The notes: generated by a model not told the origin, from the letters alone. A stretch of DNA of 64,000 nucleotides from Lepidostoma basale (GCA_022606425.2 JAHDVF020001223.1:186001-250000); one strand, 5' to 3'. Numbered from the stretch's first letter, positions 1-9,935 are shown. Numbers and translations: made by a program.

Positions 1-1
1 T

Positions 2-865
2 TGTGATCTTAGCTCATTTATAAAAAAATGTGATTATGCAATGAATTTAGCTTCAAAATTACAAAAAGATATAATTTTTAAATTTATTCAATCACAAGTG
101 ACTGGTAAAGCTGACTTAATTACTTCTTGTAGAAGTTTACCCACATGGGACGATTATAAACAATTTCTTGAAGAAAATTTTTGTGAAACTAAAAGTTTTG
201 CACAGTATCTTTTAGAATTACAGTCTTGCAGACAATTAAATAGTGAATCTGTTATTAACTTCACGCAACGGATAGAAAAATGTTATTCCAATTTGTTGAG
301 AACTACGCGATCTGAAACATCGAACAGTGCAGAAATAATCGGAAAAATAGCTATGATTAAAGATATGGCATTGCAAGCGTTTTTATTGGGTATTTTACCG
401 CAATACAGTATAATTCTAAGGGCTAGAAACCCTAAGAATTTTGAAGAAGCATCTGCATTCGCAGTAAGCGAAGAAAACATTTTTAATTTATCGTCACAGC
501 AACGTAATAATAATAATAATAGTAATAATAAGCTCTGTTTTACGTGTAATAAAAAAGGACATGTTTCTGCTAACTGTTATCATAATAAGGATAAACGTAT
601 TAATCAAGTGAATTCACAAAATAATAAAAAATCTAACCAATTTAATAATTCGGGGAATCATAATAATAAAGCGTATCAAAGTAATCAAGTTTCTAATAAT
701 AAAAATAATTATTATAAAAATAATGATATATTAACATGTTTTTTTTGTAAAAAACCGGGACATTTTAAAAAGGATTGTATAAAATATAAAAAATCAGTTG
801 AAAATAAGAACACGGGAAATTTAAACTGTCAAAATTCTTCGTTGTTTGCCGAAACGAAGAATTAG
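2..865 (+). CDS. gag: Gag of a Ty3/gypsy retrotransposon (5' end outside window)
   Basis: Structural polyprotein that would assemble the retrotransposon particle and bind its RNA. The frame is open from the first bases of the window, so the ATG at 41 is probably internal and the N-terminus lies upstream. Counting from that ATG, two CX2CX4HX4C zinc knuckles are visible: CFTCNKKGHVSANC (about residues 166-179) and CFFCKKPGHFKKDC (about 233-246), joined by an Asn/Lys-rich linker encoded by AAT runs. The stop is TAG at 863-865. It overlaps the pol frame by about 58 nt, with pol in the -1 frame. The knuckles and the following pol make the assignment firm; no 5' LTR or primer-binding site is in view. 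Confidence 0.9.
   Translation, partial: CDLSSFIKKCDYAMNLASKLQKDIIFKFIQSQVTGKADLITSCRSLPTWDDYKQFLEENFCETKSFAQYLLELQSCRQLNSESVINFTQRIEKCYSNLLRTTRSETSNSAEIIGKIAMIKDMALQAFLLGILPQYSIILRARNPKNFEEASAFAVSEENIFNLSSQQRNNNNNSNNKLCFTCNKKGHVSANCYHNKDKRINQVNSQNNKKSNQFNNSGNHNNKAYQSNQVSNNKNNYYKNNDILTCFFCKKPGHFKKDCIKYKKSVENKNTGNLNCQNSSLFAETKN
817..826 (+). other. Tandem -1 ribosomal frameshift heptamers in the gag-pol overlap
   Basis: In the gag frame the sequence reads A AAT TTA AAC. It contains two overlapping heptamers of the X XXY YYZ type, AAATTTA (817-823) and TTTAAAC (820-826). The second is the classic strong -1 slippery heptamer. A slip here moves ribosomes into the pol frame, which is open from 808 onward. 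I did not fold the downstream RNA for a stimulatory structure. Confidence 0.75.
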
Positions 866-3800
866 AACTCCCTTCAGGCAAAGTATTGAATAATTCTAAT
901 GGCGTGACCCCATACGTACAAATTTATTTAAAAGAAAGTAAAAATAAAATTGTTAAACTGTTAATCGACACTGGCGCGGATATATCTGTGATAAATCCTA
1001 TGGTGTTAGATGGAAATATGAAGTATAATGAAAACGAAACGTGCAACATTCAAGGAATAAATTCGGAAAAATCAGTACAGACTTTAGGAACGGTTATATT
1101 AAATATGAAATTTAATGAAAAATGTATACCACATAAGATGCATTTGTTGCCTCGTGCGACAAATATCCATCACGATGGACTTATTGGTAGCGATTTTTTG
1201 AGACTCGTGAATGCGAAAATAAATTACGGTAATAATACGTTATGTATTGGAAATATTTCTGTACCGATTTATTTTGATATGAAGTATTCAAAGGAAGAAA
1301 AAGGAAATTCTAAATTAGTTGCTATTGCTAACGCTCGTACAGAGACATTAGTGGAATTTAAAGTTCTAAATCCGGAGATTGGAGAAGGACTTGTGCCTGA
1401 GATAGAAATATTCGAAGGTGTTTATTTATGTAAAAGCATAACAAAAGTGAATGCAAATAATAAAGCGATTACGTCTATTTTAAATACGACGGAAAGACCA
1501 GTAAAAATTACGGAAATGAATTTATATTTAGAAGAATTTAATGAATCAGAAAGTAAAATGTTAGGAAATATTAATGAGACAAAAGATAAGTTAAAAAATA
1601 AAAATGTGTATTTGACGAATACGAGTAAAACAAATGATAGAAATGATTTGTTACGGAAATCTATAAGAACTGAACATTTGAATGAAGAAGAAGCACATTC
1701 TCTCATTTCAATATGCGAGGATTTTAATGGTATATTCTATTTAGAAGGAGATAAACTTACTCACACGGAGTCAGTTAGTCACGAGATAAGGACTACGAGT
1801 CAAAATCCAGTTCATGTCAAATCATATAGATACCCGGAGGTACATAAAAAAGAGGTCAAGGAGCAAATAGATAAAATGTTAGACCAAGGGATAATAAAAA
1901 ACTCTAGCTCACCATGGTCTTCGCCCTTATGGGTAGTTCCTAAAAAGAAGGATGCTTCTGGAAAGGTCAAGTTCAGAATAGTCATTGATTATAGGAAGTT
2001 AAACGATATTACGGTTGGCGATGCGTACAACTTGCCTAATATTACAGAAATTTTAGACCAATTAGGACATTCAAAGTATTTTACAACTTTAGATTTGGCT
2101 TCAGGTTTTCATCAGATACCTATGAAACCAGAAGATGCGGATAAAACAGCATTTTCTACACCGACGGGACACTATCAATTTTCAAGGATGCCATTCGGGT
2201 TAAAAAATTCACCTAGTACGTTCCAACGGTTAATGAACAATGTTTTATCAGGAATTCAAGGACTAAGATGTTTTACGTATCTAGACGATATTGTTATATA
2301 TGCCGACACGATAGAAACTCATGAAATAAGACTTAAAGAAATTTTCAATAAATTAAAAATGTATAACTTGAAATTGCAACCAGACAAATGTGAATTTATG
2401 CGTCGCGAAGTAGCATATTTAGGACATGTTATTTCAGAACAAGGAGTTAAAGCTAATCCGGAAAAAATTAAAGTTATTGAAAATTACCCAGTTCCAAAAA
2501 CAACCAAAGACATTAAAAGTTTCTTAGGGCTTGTAGGATTTTATAGACGTTTTATTAAAGATTTTAGTAAACATTCACAACCCTTAACGCAGTTGTTAAA
2601 AAAGGATATTCCCTTTATTTGGACTGAGAAACAACAAGAATCATTTGATATATTAAGAAATCACTTAACGTGTGAACCAATTTTACAGTACCCTGATTTT
2701 AGCAAACGGTTTAACGTAACGACTGATGCAAGTAATTTTGCTATTGGAGCAGTATTGTCTCAAGGTCCGATTTCAAAGGATTTACCTATAGCATTTGCAT
2801 CAAGAACATTGAATAAAGCTGAATCAAATTATTCAACTACAGAACGCGAACTTTTAGCTATTATTTATGCAGTCAAACATTTCAGACCTTATCTTTACGG
2901 AGTGAAATTTAATATAATCACTGACCACAGACCATTAACTTGGCTGTTTAATTGTAAAGATCCAGGATCACGACTAATTCGTTGGAGATTAAAACTAGAA
3001 GAGTATGATTACGATATTAAATATAAACCAGGTAGATTAAATTCCAATGCAGACGCATTATCAAGAATCGATCATAATCAAATATTACAATTTAAAATTA
3101 GTCCACAAAGCAACTCGTATGAAGAATTTATTAAATACCATTATACTAATAAGGACGTTATCGATAATGAAAATATATTCGAAACGGATGAAAGTTTATT
3201 AAAAAGAAAAGATAATTTATGTAATGTTATTTCTAACGATAAGGAAATGTCTGAGCGAATAGCCTCAGAAGTAAGAAATAGAATCAATAATTACGATGAA
3301 ATAAATAAAAGCAAAACGTGTATAGAAGATATTCTATCTTCGGAATTAGACAACGGATTCAAAGTTTATCACTTAATTATAAAAGAACACTTTTGGGATA
3401 AACCTACGTATATAAACATATTCTATTCTTTCATGAAACTAAAAAATGTATTAACTTCACAAAAAGTAGAATCAATCTCCATTCCAAAGTTTGATAACGA
3501 AATGAATAATATAAATTGGAATAAGGTAAAGTCAATACTACACTTTGTTTTTGCTAACTCAGATATTAAAATTACTATTTGTAATAATAAGATAATTAAT
3601 CCAGATTCCGAACTTATACCGGAATTAATTAAAGAAAATCATGATTCTCCCCATGCAGGACATTCAGGTTTTCATAGAACTTATAATAGATTGAAAGAAA
3701 GATTTTATTGGAAAAATATGAAGAATGATATAAAAATATATATAAAGCAATGTGAATTGTGTCAAAGAAACCAAATTTCTCGTAAAAGTAATATTATGCC

Positions 3801-4083
3801 TATGGAAATAACTGGTACCGCAGAAAAATCATTCTCAAGAAATAAATATAAAGATAATTTTGATAAAAAGGTACAAAGAAACGAAAAATTCCAAGTAAAC
3901 GATTTAGTTTATTTAAAAAACGAATCAATAAAAAGTAATCATTCAAGAAAACTCTCACCTAACTATCAAGGACCGTATAAAATTATTAAAGTAAATTCGA
4001 ATGTAAACTGTACAATAATGATAAAAAATAGAAAGGTTAAAGTACATTGTAACAGATTAAAAAAGGCGAATTTTGCAGATTGA
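826..4083 (+). CDS. pol: Pol (protease-RT-RNase H-integrase) with the integrase core deleted
   Basis: Replication polyprotein of a Ty3/gypsy element, read in the -1 frame after gag. The first non-ATG codon often used as a start is TTG at 886; translation more likely enters by frameshifting. Numbering from 886: aspartic protease LIDTGAD (catalytic Asp about 28); reverse transcriptase with LDLASGFHQIP (Asp about 403) and YLDD (Asp 467-468); RNase H with TTDAS (Asp about 614), TERELLAI and TDHRPL; integrase HHCC zinc finger ending CELC (Cys 956 and 959). Directly after the motif TGTAEKSFSR (around 985, nt 3840) the protein continues with NKYKDNFDKKV and the C-terminal domain. The catalytic D,D35E core expected between them is absent with the frame kept. 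The element should reverse transcribe but not integrate by itself. The similarity pattern suits the 17.6/297-type errantivirus group. Confidence 0.92.
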   Translation: MSKFFVVCRNEELELPSGKVLNNSNGVTPYVQIYLKESKNKIVKLLIDTGADISVINPMVLDGNMKYNENETCNIQGINSEKSVQTLGTVILNMKFNEKCIPHKMHLLPRATNIHHDGLIGSDFLRLVNAKINYGNNTLCIGNISVPIYFDMKYSKEEKGNSKLVAIANARTETLVEFKVLNPEIGEGLVPEIEIFEGVYLCKSITKVNANNKAITSILNTTERPVKITEMNLYLEEFNESESKMLGNINETKDKLKNKNVYLTNTSKTNDRNDLLRKSIRTEHLNEEEAHSLISICEDFNGIFYLEGDKLTHTESVSHEIRTTSQNPVHVKSYRYPEVHKKEVKEQIDKMLDQGIIKNSSSPWSSPLWVVPKKKDASGKVKFRIVIDYRKLNDITVGDAYNLPNITEILDQLGHSKYFTTLDLASGFHQIPMKPEDADKTAFSTPTGHYQFSRMPFGLKNSPSTFQRLMNNVLSGIQGLRCFTYLDDIVIYADTIETHEIRLKEIFNKLKMYNLKLQPDKCEFMRREVAYLGHVISEQGVKANPEKIKVIENYPVPKTTKDIKSFLGLVGFYRRFIKDFSKHSQPLTQLLKKDIPFIWTEKQQESFDILRNHLTCEPILQYPDFSKRFNVTTDASNFAIGAVLSQGPISKDLPIAFASRTLNKAESNYSTTERELLAIIYAVKHFRPYLYGVKFNIITDHRPLTWLFNCKDPGSRLIRWRLKLEEYDYDIKYKPGRLNSNADALSRIDHNQILQFKISPQSNSYEEFIKYHYTNKDVIDNENIFETDESLLKRKDNLCNVISNDKEMSERIASEVRNRINNYDEINKSKTCIEDILSSELDNGFKVYHLIIKEHFWDKPTYINIFYSFMKLKNVLTSQKVESISIPKFDNEMNNINWNKVKSILHFVFANSDIKITICNNKIINPDSELIPELIKENHDSPHAGHSGFHRTYNRLKERFYWKNMKNDIKIYIKQCELCQRNQISRKSNIMPMEITGTAEKSFSRNKYKDNFDKKVQRNEKFQVNDLVYLKNESIKSNHSRKLSPNYQGPYKIIKVNSNVNCTIMIKNRKVKVHCNRLKKANFAD

Positions 4084-4429
4084 TGTAGATCGAATTTTGG
4101 TAAGGATTCAATTGTATACCGATTACGTCATCAGCAAGAATTTACTAAGAACATGTGAATAAAGTTAAATTCACAGAGAATTATTGAAATTTAATTAAGT
4201 ACATAGATATAGAAGTTATTAATAATAGGTTAAAATTAAACATTTGTAAAACTTAACACGATTGTTTAATGGTTTTATTTGAAGAAGTTAGAATTAATTA
4301 AAATTATATGCGAAAACTAAGGATTTGTGTAATAACACTTATAACCATGATAATTATAATAATATTTAAATTTATGAACCAACTCTGAATATTTTGTAAC
4401 AGTCAATCGCAGTATCTAATCAATGAGAT

Positions 4430-4800
4430 AAAATGTTTAAAGAAACTCTAGGCGAACAGTAAACTAGAAGAACATGAGGTTATAAATGATGCGTTCAAAG
4501 GTCTTTTTGGAAATTTAGATGATAACGAAGGACATGTGTACCATGACGCTACTAATAAATTAAATTCTTAGGATAAAGAATTGTGAACTGTTAAAATAAC
4601 GAATTCAAGTTTTAAAGATAACAACGACCAATGTTAAGGATATCTTAATTAGTTTAGATAAGAATAAACAAATATTCGACAAAATTTTGAAAAGTTGAAA
4701 TTATATTATTTGAAAGTAAATAAAATTTTGTTAAATTTAGAATTATAAGAAGATATTGAAAATAAACTGATGGATTTTATGTTTTTGTAAACGACTCATA
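4430..4800 (+). pseudogene. Degraded errantivirus env / fusion-protein relic
   Basis: Downstream of pol, one frame contains a recognisable stretch (about 4455-4570) with the KGLFGNLDDNEG signature, followed by a helical region. This resembles the start of the membrane-fusion subunit of insect errantivirus Env and related F proteins. The frame is broken by several TAA, TAG and TGA codons, so no protein can be made. The position between pol and the 3' LTR is where env sits in errantiviruses. The assignment rests on one short motif plus context; it could be another retroelement ORF relic. Confidence 0.45.
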
Positions 4801-5383
4801 CATAATAAGATAAATTGAATAATTTATAACAATTGATGATAAAGTAATTGTCAAGACTGATAATAAAGTGTATAACTTATACGAGTACGAGTACAGTAGA
4901 CCAATTTGTGAAATATATTCGTTAATTGAACTTAATAATTTCCCTTGTAATTGTGAAACTTAGAATTATAAATAACTTCAATGAAATAAGATATTAAGCT
5001 GGAAAATGAAAAATTGTAGTAGCTAAATAATCAGATAAAATAAATGAAAAAAAAAAATTCATTCAATCAAATAATCAAAAATATTATAAACAATTGTAAG
5101 CAACCATTACTTTACTTATATTGTATAATGTTGTCAATTCTGATATTTGTTAATTATAAGTAACATAATGTAAGAAATATTGGACAAAAGTTTAAGAAAT
5201 GATGATTTAAGCCAATGTATACGTGTATACCAGCCATAATGAATTGTTTAATATGTAAATCGAATGTAACTAGACAAAACGATATATAAATAAATGATGA
5301 CCAATCTCTTGAAGAGACATCACCAAGGAGAAGTGCAAGACTCTGAAACGATATGAGATAAAAGCAAAAGGCCATTATCTCAT
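4801..5383 (+). other. Decayed 3' internal region of the gypsy element
   Basis: AT-rich sequence between the env relic and the polypurine tract, with stops in all frames. It probably holds the rest of the eroded env and the 3' untranslated region. I recognise no further motif. Confidence 0.4.
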
Positions 5384-5397
5384 CTTGTTGAGGGAGG
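5384..5397 (+). promoter_or_regulatory. Polypurine tract priming plus-strand DNA synthesis
   Basis: TTGTTGAGGGAGG lies immediately before the TGTTATG start of the 3' LTR. A purine run abutting an LTR is the expected plus-strand primer in Ty3/gypsy reverse transcription. Confidence 0.65.
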
Positions 5398-5742
5398 TGT
5401 TATGTACCCACTAGAAAGCAGGCCCAAAAAATGTAATTAAGCATCTCTTTATCTGGTGTGGACTTCCTGTTCCCCCTAATCTATCTAAAAACAATATTCT
5501 GTAAACATGCTGTGAATATGGACTTTGAAAGCTCAACAGAACTTATGCACTTTGAATGCAGCAAGGTCCAGGATATTATCTTAATGTTTCTTGATAACTC
5601 CTGCTTATAAATAGGGAATTTGCTGTATTTGTCACACACATTAATTTTGGAAACAAAGCTTGTAACACACATATTGTATATTTATATAATAAATCATCGA
5701 GATCCAGTCGATCGTGCATTTTCATTTTGGAAGACCGTAACA
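5398..5742 (+). mobile_element. 3' LTR of the gypsy element (345 bp)
   Basis: Starts TGTTATGTACC and ends CCGTAACA, so the termini form the inverted pair TGTTA/TAACA typical of LTRs. A TATA-like box TATAAATA lies at 5606-5613 and an AATAAA polyadenylation signal at 5688-5693. The left copy is outside the window, so the paired LTR and target duplication cannot be checked. The LTR abuts a LINE 3' end, so the element seems to have inserted into older LINE sequence. A minus-strand sequence at 60105 begins with the same 11 bases. Confidence 0.75.
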
Positions 5743-5815
5743 AGGGGGCGGTGGCGTGATTTGGGAGAGGCCTACATTCAGCAGTGGATGACAGACGACT
5801 GATGATGATGATGGA
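5743..5815 (+). mobile_element. LINE 3' end fragment (LINE-B-like) with TGA repeats
   Basis: Encodes the last residues of a non-LTR reverse transcriptase (RGRWRDLGEAYIQQW) to a TGA at 5800, followed by a short (TGA)n tail. A near-identical scrap occurs at 47290-47342. It begins exactly where the gypsy LTR ends. Confidence 0.6.
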
Positions 5816-6098
5816 TACATTGAAAGAATGAATGTAGAATGGTAAAAAATATATATGCTGACGATGTAAATGGAACTAGAAATAGAAGAAGACCGAGGAA
5901 AACGTGGCACGATTAAATAAAACAAATATTGAATGTCGACCACGTGGGGAGTAGAAGAAATCGACGTGCGTGCATGACACGATGTATGAATGTTGAGGAA
6001 GCGAGAGGGGTGTGTCAGGATAGAGTAGTGTGGCTGTCCATTCTCTCTGTCTACCCATACGGGGAAACGGCGTGATAGTTTGTTGTTGTTGTTGTTTT
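5816..6098 (+). mobile_element. RTE-like LINE 3' fragment, GTT-tailed
   Basis: Degenerate coding sequence for the C-terminus of the window's most abundant non-LTR family (GRPRKTWHD..., RRACMTRCMNVEEAR..., SVYPYGETA), then GGCGTGATAG and a (GTT)n tail. Frame is broken near 5913. The RTE-like label is inferred from the YADD reverse transcriptase seen in the longest copy (55443-56330) and from the short-repeat tails. Confidence 0.75.
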
Positions 6099-6231
6099 AT
6101 ACGATGTTTTATTATACATCAGTGTTAATTTTTTTTAATGAAGGCTATCATTATTAATATCACGACGAAGCATGTAATTCTCTTATAATACTAGAAAACG
6201 CACATTTTCACGAAGTAACTAACTAATCTAA

Positions 6232-6672
6232 CAAACTTAGCATCACGCCATTTCCTCGGAGGGGTAGGCAGAGAGGATGGATGGCCACAATGCACGCACG
6301 TCGATTATTCCGACTTCGAATGTGGCCGCCTTTCAGTAATTGATTAATTTGGTCATGCCATGTTTTCCTCGGTCGTCCTCGGCTTTTTTTTCCACTCACG
6401 CTGCTTGTGTACAACTTTTTAACCATTCTACTCCCATCCATTCGTTGCATATGTCCAAACCATCTCAGAGATCCTTTTTAATTTTATCCATGATGCAGTC
6501 ATCATTTACATTTTTCTCTTATTTCATCGATCGGTATTCTATCATACAAAGTTTTCCCGTACATTCTTCTTAGTGATCTCATTTCTACGGCGTTTATCTT
6601 GCTTTCATCCTTCTTTTGTCAGCTGCAAGCTTCACTTTCATACATGAGGGTTGGCACTAGAACTCCATTGTG
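6232..6672 (-). mobile_element. RTE-like LINE 3' fragment, minus strand
   Basis: Reverse complement encodes the same C-terminal region (MQRMDGSRMVKKLY, GRPRKTWHDQINQLLKGGH, RACI...). It belongs to a variant with KGGH instead of NVGH. Truncated at its 5' side near 6672 and frameshifted. Confidence 0.75.
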
Positions 6673-6868
6673 TATTGATTTATTGTTTGATTGTTTTATT
6701 TATTAAGGGTAACATACAGCGATATCAATAACATATATATTAAAAAACATTTAGAATAATTAAAATAAGGCCAATTACATGCTACCACAAATATAAAATA
6801 ATAGTTTTCAATTAACAAATGAAAGTGTGAAACGAGATTGAAGTTAAACTAAGAAAAAATAAGGTATA

Positions 6869-8190
6869 CGAGGTCTGTTCAAAAAGTATCGCGAATTTTA
6901 TATTTTTTCAAAAAGTATTTATTTATTCATGAATATCTATTTTGTCCCCTTCAAAGTAATTCCCCTCGGATATAATACATTTATGCCAACGTTTTTTCCA
7001 ATCCTCGAAGCACTTAAAAAAATCATTTTTTGTGATCTTGTTCAGCTCCTCCTTCGATGCCGTCTTTATCTCCTCAATCGTGGCGTAGCGTCGTCCTTTC
7101 ATGGGCCTCTTCAGTTTTGGAAACAGGAAAAAGTCACAGGGGGCCAGGTCTGGGGAATACGGTGGCTGCGGCACCATTACTGTGTTGTTTTTGGCCAAAT
7201 ATTCGCGCACAAGCAACGATGTGTGAGCAGGGGCGTTATCATGGTGCAAAAGCCAGTTTTTGTTCTTCCACAAATCCGGGCGTTTCTGGCGGATTGCTTC
7301 GCGCAAATTGCGCATAACTTGCAGGTAATATTCCTTATTGACCGTACTACCCTGTGGCAAGAACTCATGATGCACCACGCCCCTGCAATCGAAGAAAACT
7401 GTGAGCAAAACCTTCACGTTCGACCGAACTTGGCGCGCTTTTTTTGGTCTTGGCTCATGCGGCAGCTTCCATTGGGATGATTGAGCTTTGGTTTCCACGT
7501 CATAACCATAAACCCATGATTCGTCACCAGTTATGACCCTCTGGAGCACATTTGGGTCGTCACGGACCGAGTCCAACATCTCCTGAGCAATGTTAACGCG
7601 ATGCTGTTTTTGGTCGAAATTGAGCAATTTTGGCACGAATTTCGCGGCGACCCGACTCATGCCCAAATCATTGGTTAAAATCGAATGGCACGAGCCAATC
7701 GATATGTTTAGGTCCTCAGCAACTTCTCTAACGGTGATTCGACGATTGGCTAATACTATTTTCTTCACTTTATCAATGTTTTCGTCTGTTGTTGACGTGC
7801 TCGGGCGTCCGGCACGCTCTTCGTCGTTCATATCTTCTCGGCCCTCTGAGAACATTTTGTACCACCGATAAACGTTGCTTTGGTCCAAGGTAGCTTCACC
7901 ATATGCCACAGTCAACATTCGAAATGCGTCCGCGCACTTTATTTTGTTTTTCACACAAAATTTGATACAGATTCTTTGATCCATTTTTTGGAATAGGCAA
8001 AAATCGAAGACGAGCCAAAACACATCCAAGCAAAACAGCTGTCAAAAATTAACTAAACATTCAAAATGGCCGACCTTGTCAGCATAAGTAAGGGACATGA
8101 GTACCAACATAACGCTACAAAAAAATCAAAAATCAAATATACGTAGCCAGCGGAAATTCAAAATTCGCGATACTTTTTGAACAGACCTCG
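6869..8190 (-). mobile_element. Complete mariner element, copy 1
   Basis: 1322-bp DNA transposon with near-perfect ~31-bp terminal inverted repeats starting CGAGGTCTGTTCAAAAAG at 6869 and ending with the complement at 8190. It is flanked on both sides by the TA dinucleotide (6867-6868, 8191-8192) expected for Tc1/mariner insertion. It contains one intact transposase gene on the minus strand. A copy at 40267-41528 is virtually identical, which indicates recent activity. Confidence 0.95.
6923..7984 (-). CDS. Mariner transposase (DD34D), intact
   Basis: Cut-and-paste transposase of 353 residues if translated from the ATG at 7984 (MDQRICIKFC); an in-frame ATG at 8029 would add 15 hydrophobic residues and is less likely. 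The N-terminal half has two helix-turn-helix-like DNA-binding regions (around ADAFRMLTVAYGEATL and ITVREVAEDLNIS) with the GRPSTSTT linker. The catalytic triad is GDESW, then HDNAPAH and PCDFF with 34 residues between the last two aspartates. The WVYGYD and YSPDLAPCDFFLF blocks are typical of mariner. There are no frameshifts. It sits between intact inverted repeats, so it may still be able to act. The terminal-repeat type was not matched to a named subfamily. Confidence 0.93.
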   Translation of the reverse strand: MDQRICIKFCVKNKIKCADAFRMLTVAYGEATLDQSNVYRWYKMFSEGREDMNDEERAGRPSTSTTDENIDKVKKIVLANRRITVREVAEDLNISIGSCHSILTNDLGMSRVAAKFVPKLLNFDQKQHRVNIAQEMLDSVRDDPNVLQRVITGDESWVYGYDVETKAQSSQWKLPHEPRPKKARQVRSNVKVLLTVFFDCRGVVHHEFLPQGSTVNKEYYLQVMRNLREAIRQKRPDLWKNKNWLLHHDNAPAHTSLLVREYLAKNNTVMVPQPPYSPDLAPCDFFLFPKLKRPMKGRRYATIEEIKTASKEELNKITKNDFFKCFEDWKKRWHKCIISEGNYFEGDKIDIHE

Positions 8191-8274
8191 TACATGATAT
8201 TAAATATAATTAAAATACTTATAGTACTGGAAATAAAAACTGTGTACTGCCATCTTTGCTTCTGTGGATATATT

Positions 8275-8346
8275 TCTATTTGCACTTTGAGTGCGCCATT
8301 TATTTTATTCCCAGCACCGACCCTTCTTTCGGTGTCTTTCTCCATT
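8275..8346 (-). mobile_element. Short RTE-like RT fragment
   Basis: Minus-strand reading gives DTERRVGAGNKINGALKVQ, the stretch preceding the C-terminal domain in the RTE-like family (compare ERRVGAGNKVNGALK at about 55735). Confidence 0.55.
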
Positions 8347-8400
8347 TTTCCGTCTCTTGTAAATAATTATGAAGAGATCGAAATATTCACGATGTACTAA

Positions 8401-9052
8401 GCTGATAAAGACAAAACAAAGCTGCTGAATGTAGGCCGAACGCAACATCAGATGAGAATAGTGATGTCAGGAGTTCCACTAAAGAACACCAAGGAGTTTG
8501 TAAACCTCGGGAGCAAAATAACATGGAACGGTCGGTCTAAGAGCGAGGTCGACAGCCGTATATATCAGGTTAGGCTTGCATTTAATAAAAGGTCGAAATA
8601 TAATCAAATAATATAAACCTAAAACTGAGAACACTACTCATCAAGACCTATATATGGAGTATCTTGATGTACGCCTGCGAGACATGGTGCCTATCCGAAA
8701 GAGATAATCGGAGATTAGAGGTTTTTGAGATGTGGTCATATAGAAGACTATTAAGAATTTCCTGAGAGACCACATCACGAATGAGGAAGTTCTTCAAGAA
8801 ATCGAAGGAGGAAGGCACCTGCTCAGGACCTTGTCCGAAGGCGTGCAAGATGGATCGGCCATGTAATACGTCAAGAAGGTCTCTTGCATGCCATAATGGA
8901 GGGTATGACCGAGGGGACAAACTCTAGGGGACGCCCACGCCGAGAGTACTTGGAGGACCTGTTCAAAAGAGCCGCACAAGACAGGGAAGAATGGAAGAGA
9001 AGAATAGAAGAAATTGCTGCAAACCAATCCCAGGATTGAAACTTTCCAACTA
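8401..9052 (+). mobile_element. LINE-D: 5'-truncated endonuclease-RT LINE
   Basis: Frames together encode NVGRTQHQMRIVMSGVPL, EFVNLGSKITWNGRSKSEVD and RRARWIGHVIRQEGLLHAIM, to KRRIEEIAANQSQD and a stop. This is the C-terminal part of an insect endonuclease-reverse transcriptase. Several frameshifts make it inactive. Its 3' end GCTGCAAACCAATCCCAGG with following ATTGAAAC is shared with SINE2 (17483-17745). Confidence 0.75.
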
Positions 9053-9114
9053 ACTAAGCTGAAAACCCATAATTGTCATCTTTCATACCCAAATTATAAC
9101 CCAAGGAAAGGAAA

Positions 9115-9183
9115 GTATTTCATTATTTCTGCCTACCCCTTGGAGGTGACGGTGTGTTGGTTTGTTAGTTTAGTTTTAGTGTG
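9115..9183 (+). mobile_element. RTE-like 3' terminus only
   Basis: About 70 bp corresponding to the last codons and tail of the RTE-like family (TTTCTGCCTACCCCTTGGAGG, GACGGTG, then GTTTGTTAG). Confidence 0.5.
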
Positions 9184-9496
9184 ATAATTTATGACTTTAG
9201 CATCCAATAGACAAGTTATGTATACCTTGAGTCAAAATATTTGGAAATGGATATTGATTTCACTCCAATGTCTCCGGAGGTCAGATGCAAAAAGTTGTTT
9301 CTGGGACCTGCGTACCCTGTTTGATTGATTCCAAAATAATTTATTGATTGTTGAAATATCTAAATACATAAAAATTATTACGCAAAATATACATCTTGGT
9401 GAAAATTCTAACAGCGGACACCGACATACAAAAATTATGTTCAGATGTTAATTATTATTATTTTCTTATATACAACTAGTGGTTCGAATCCAATTA

Positions 9497-9663
9497 CAAC
9501 AACAAACCATCGCGCCGTTTCTCTGCAGGAGTAAGCAGAGAGAATGGACCGCCACACTACTCTATCCTGGCACACCTCTCTAGCTTCCTCCACATTCATA
9601 CAGCGAGTCATACACGCAGCTCGATTCTTCCGACTTCTAACATGAACATGACCAACCTAGGTC
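9497..9663 (-). mobile_element. RTE-like LINE 3' fragment, GTT-tailed, minus strand
   Basis: Begins with CAACAACAAACC (complement of the GTT tail), then the complement of the SAYP...GETA end and the RACMTRCMNVEEAREVCQD block, ending near 9663. Confidence 0.7.
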
Positions 9664-9935
9664 ATTATCAGGAACAAAAATACCTATTTGCTCCAGAACA
9701 TAGGGGTTCTTAATAGAGACCCGAATCAGTTTGAAAAAATGCGTTGACATTAATCATTCCCTCCTCAGTTCGGGGGAGTTATACCCCAGCAGATGCCTCT
9801 CTCATGTAGAGGGCTCTCAAGAATTTCTTTTGAACCCTCTCCAACATAAGAGAATACTGAGGCTCACCAGGACTCCATATCATGGCACCTCCCTCGAGCC
9901 TGCTTCTGACTAAGGAGTTATATATAAAGGAATGT
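9664..9935 (-). mobile_element. LINE-H (Jockey/CR1-like) RT C-terminal fragment
   Basis: Minus-strand reading resembles ERVQKKFLRALYMREAS..., the same region as the longer LINE-H copy at 34695-35640. Frames are broken. No tail is present. Confidence 0.5.

Noticed and set aside
6929..7871. Plus-strand open frames across the mariner
   Set aside because: They are shadows of the minus-strand transposase; the same frames appear in the second copy simply because the DNA is nearly identical.
6923..8029. SETMAR-like domesticated host gene
   Set aside because: There is no SET domain or flanking exon; the gene lies between intact inverted repeats with TA duplications, so it is an ordinary mariner.
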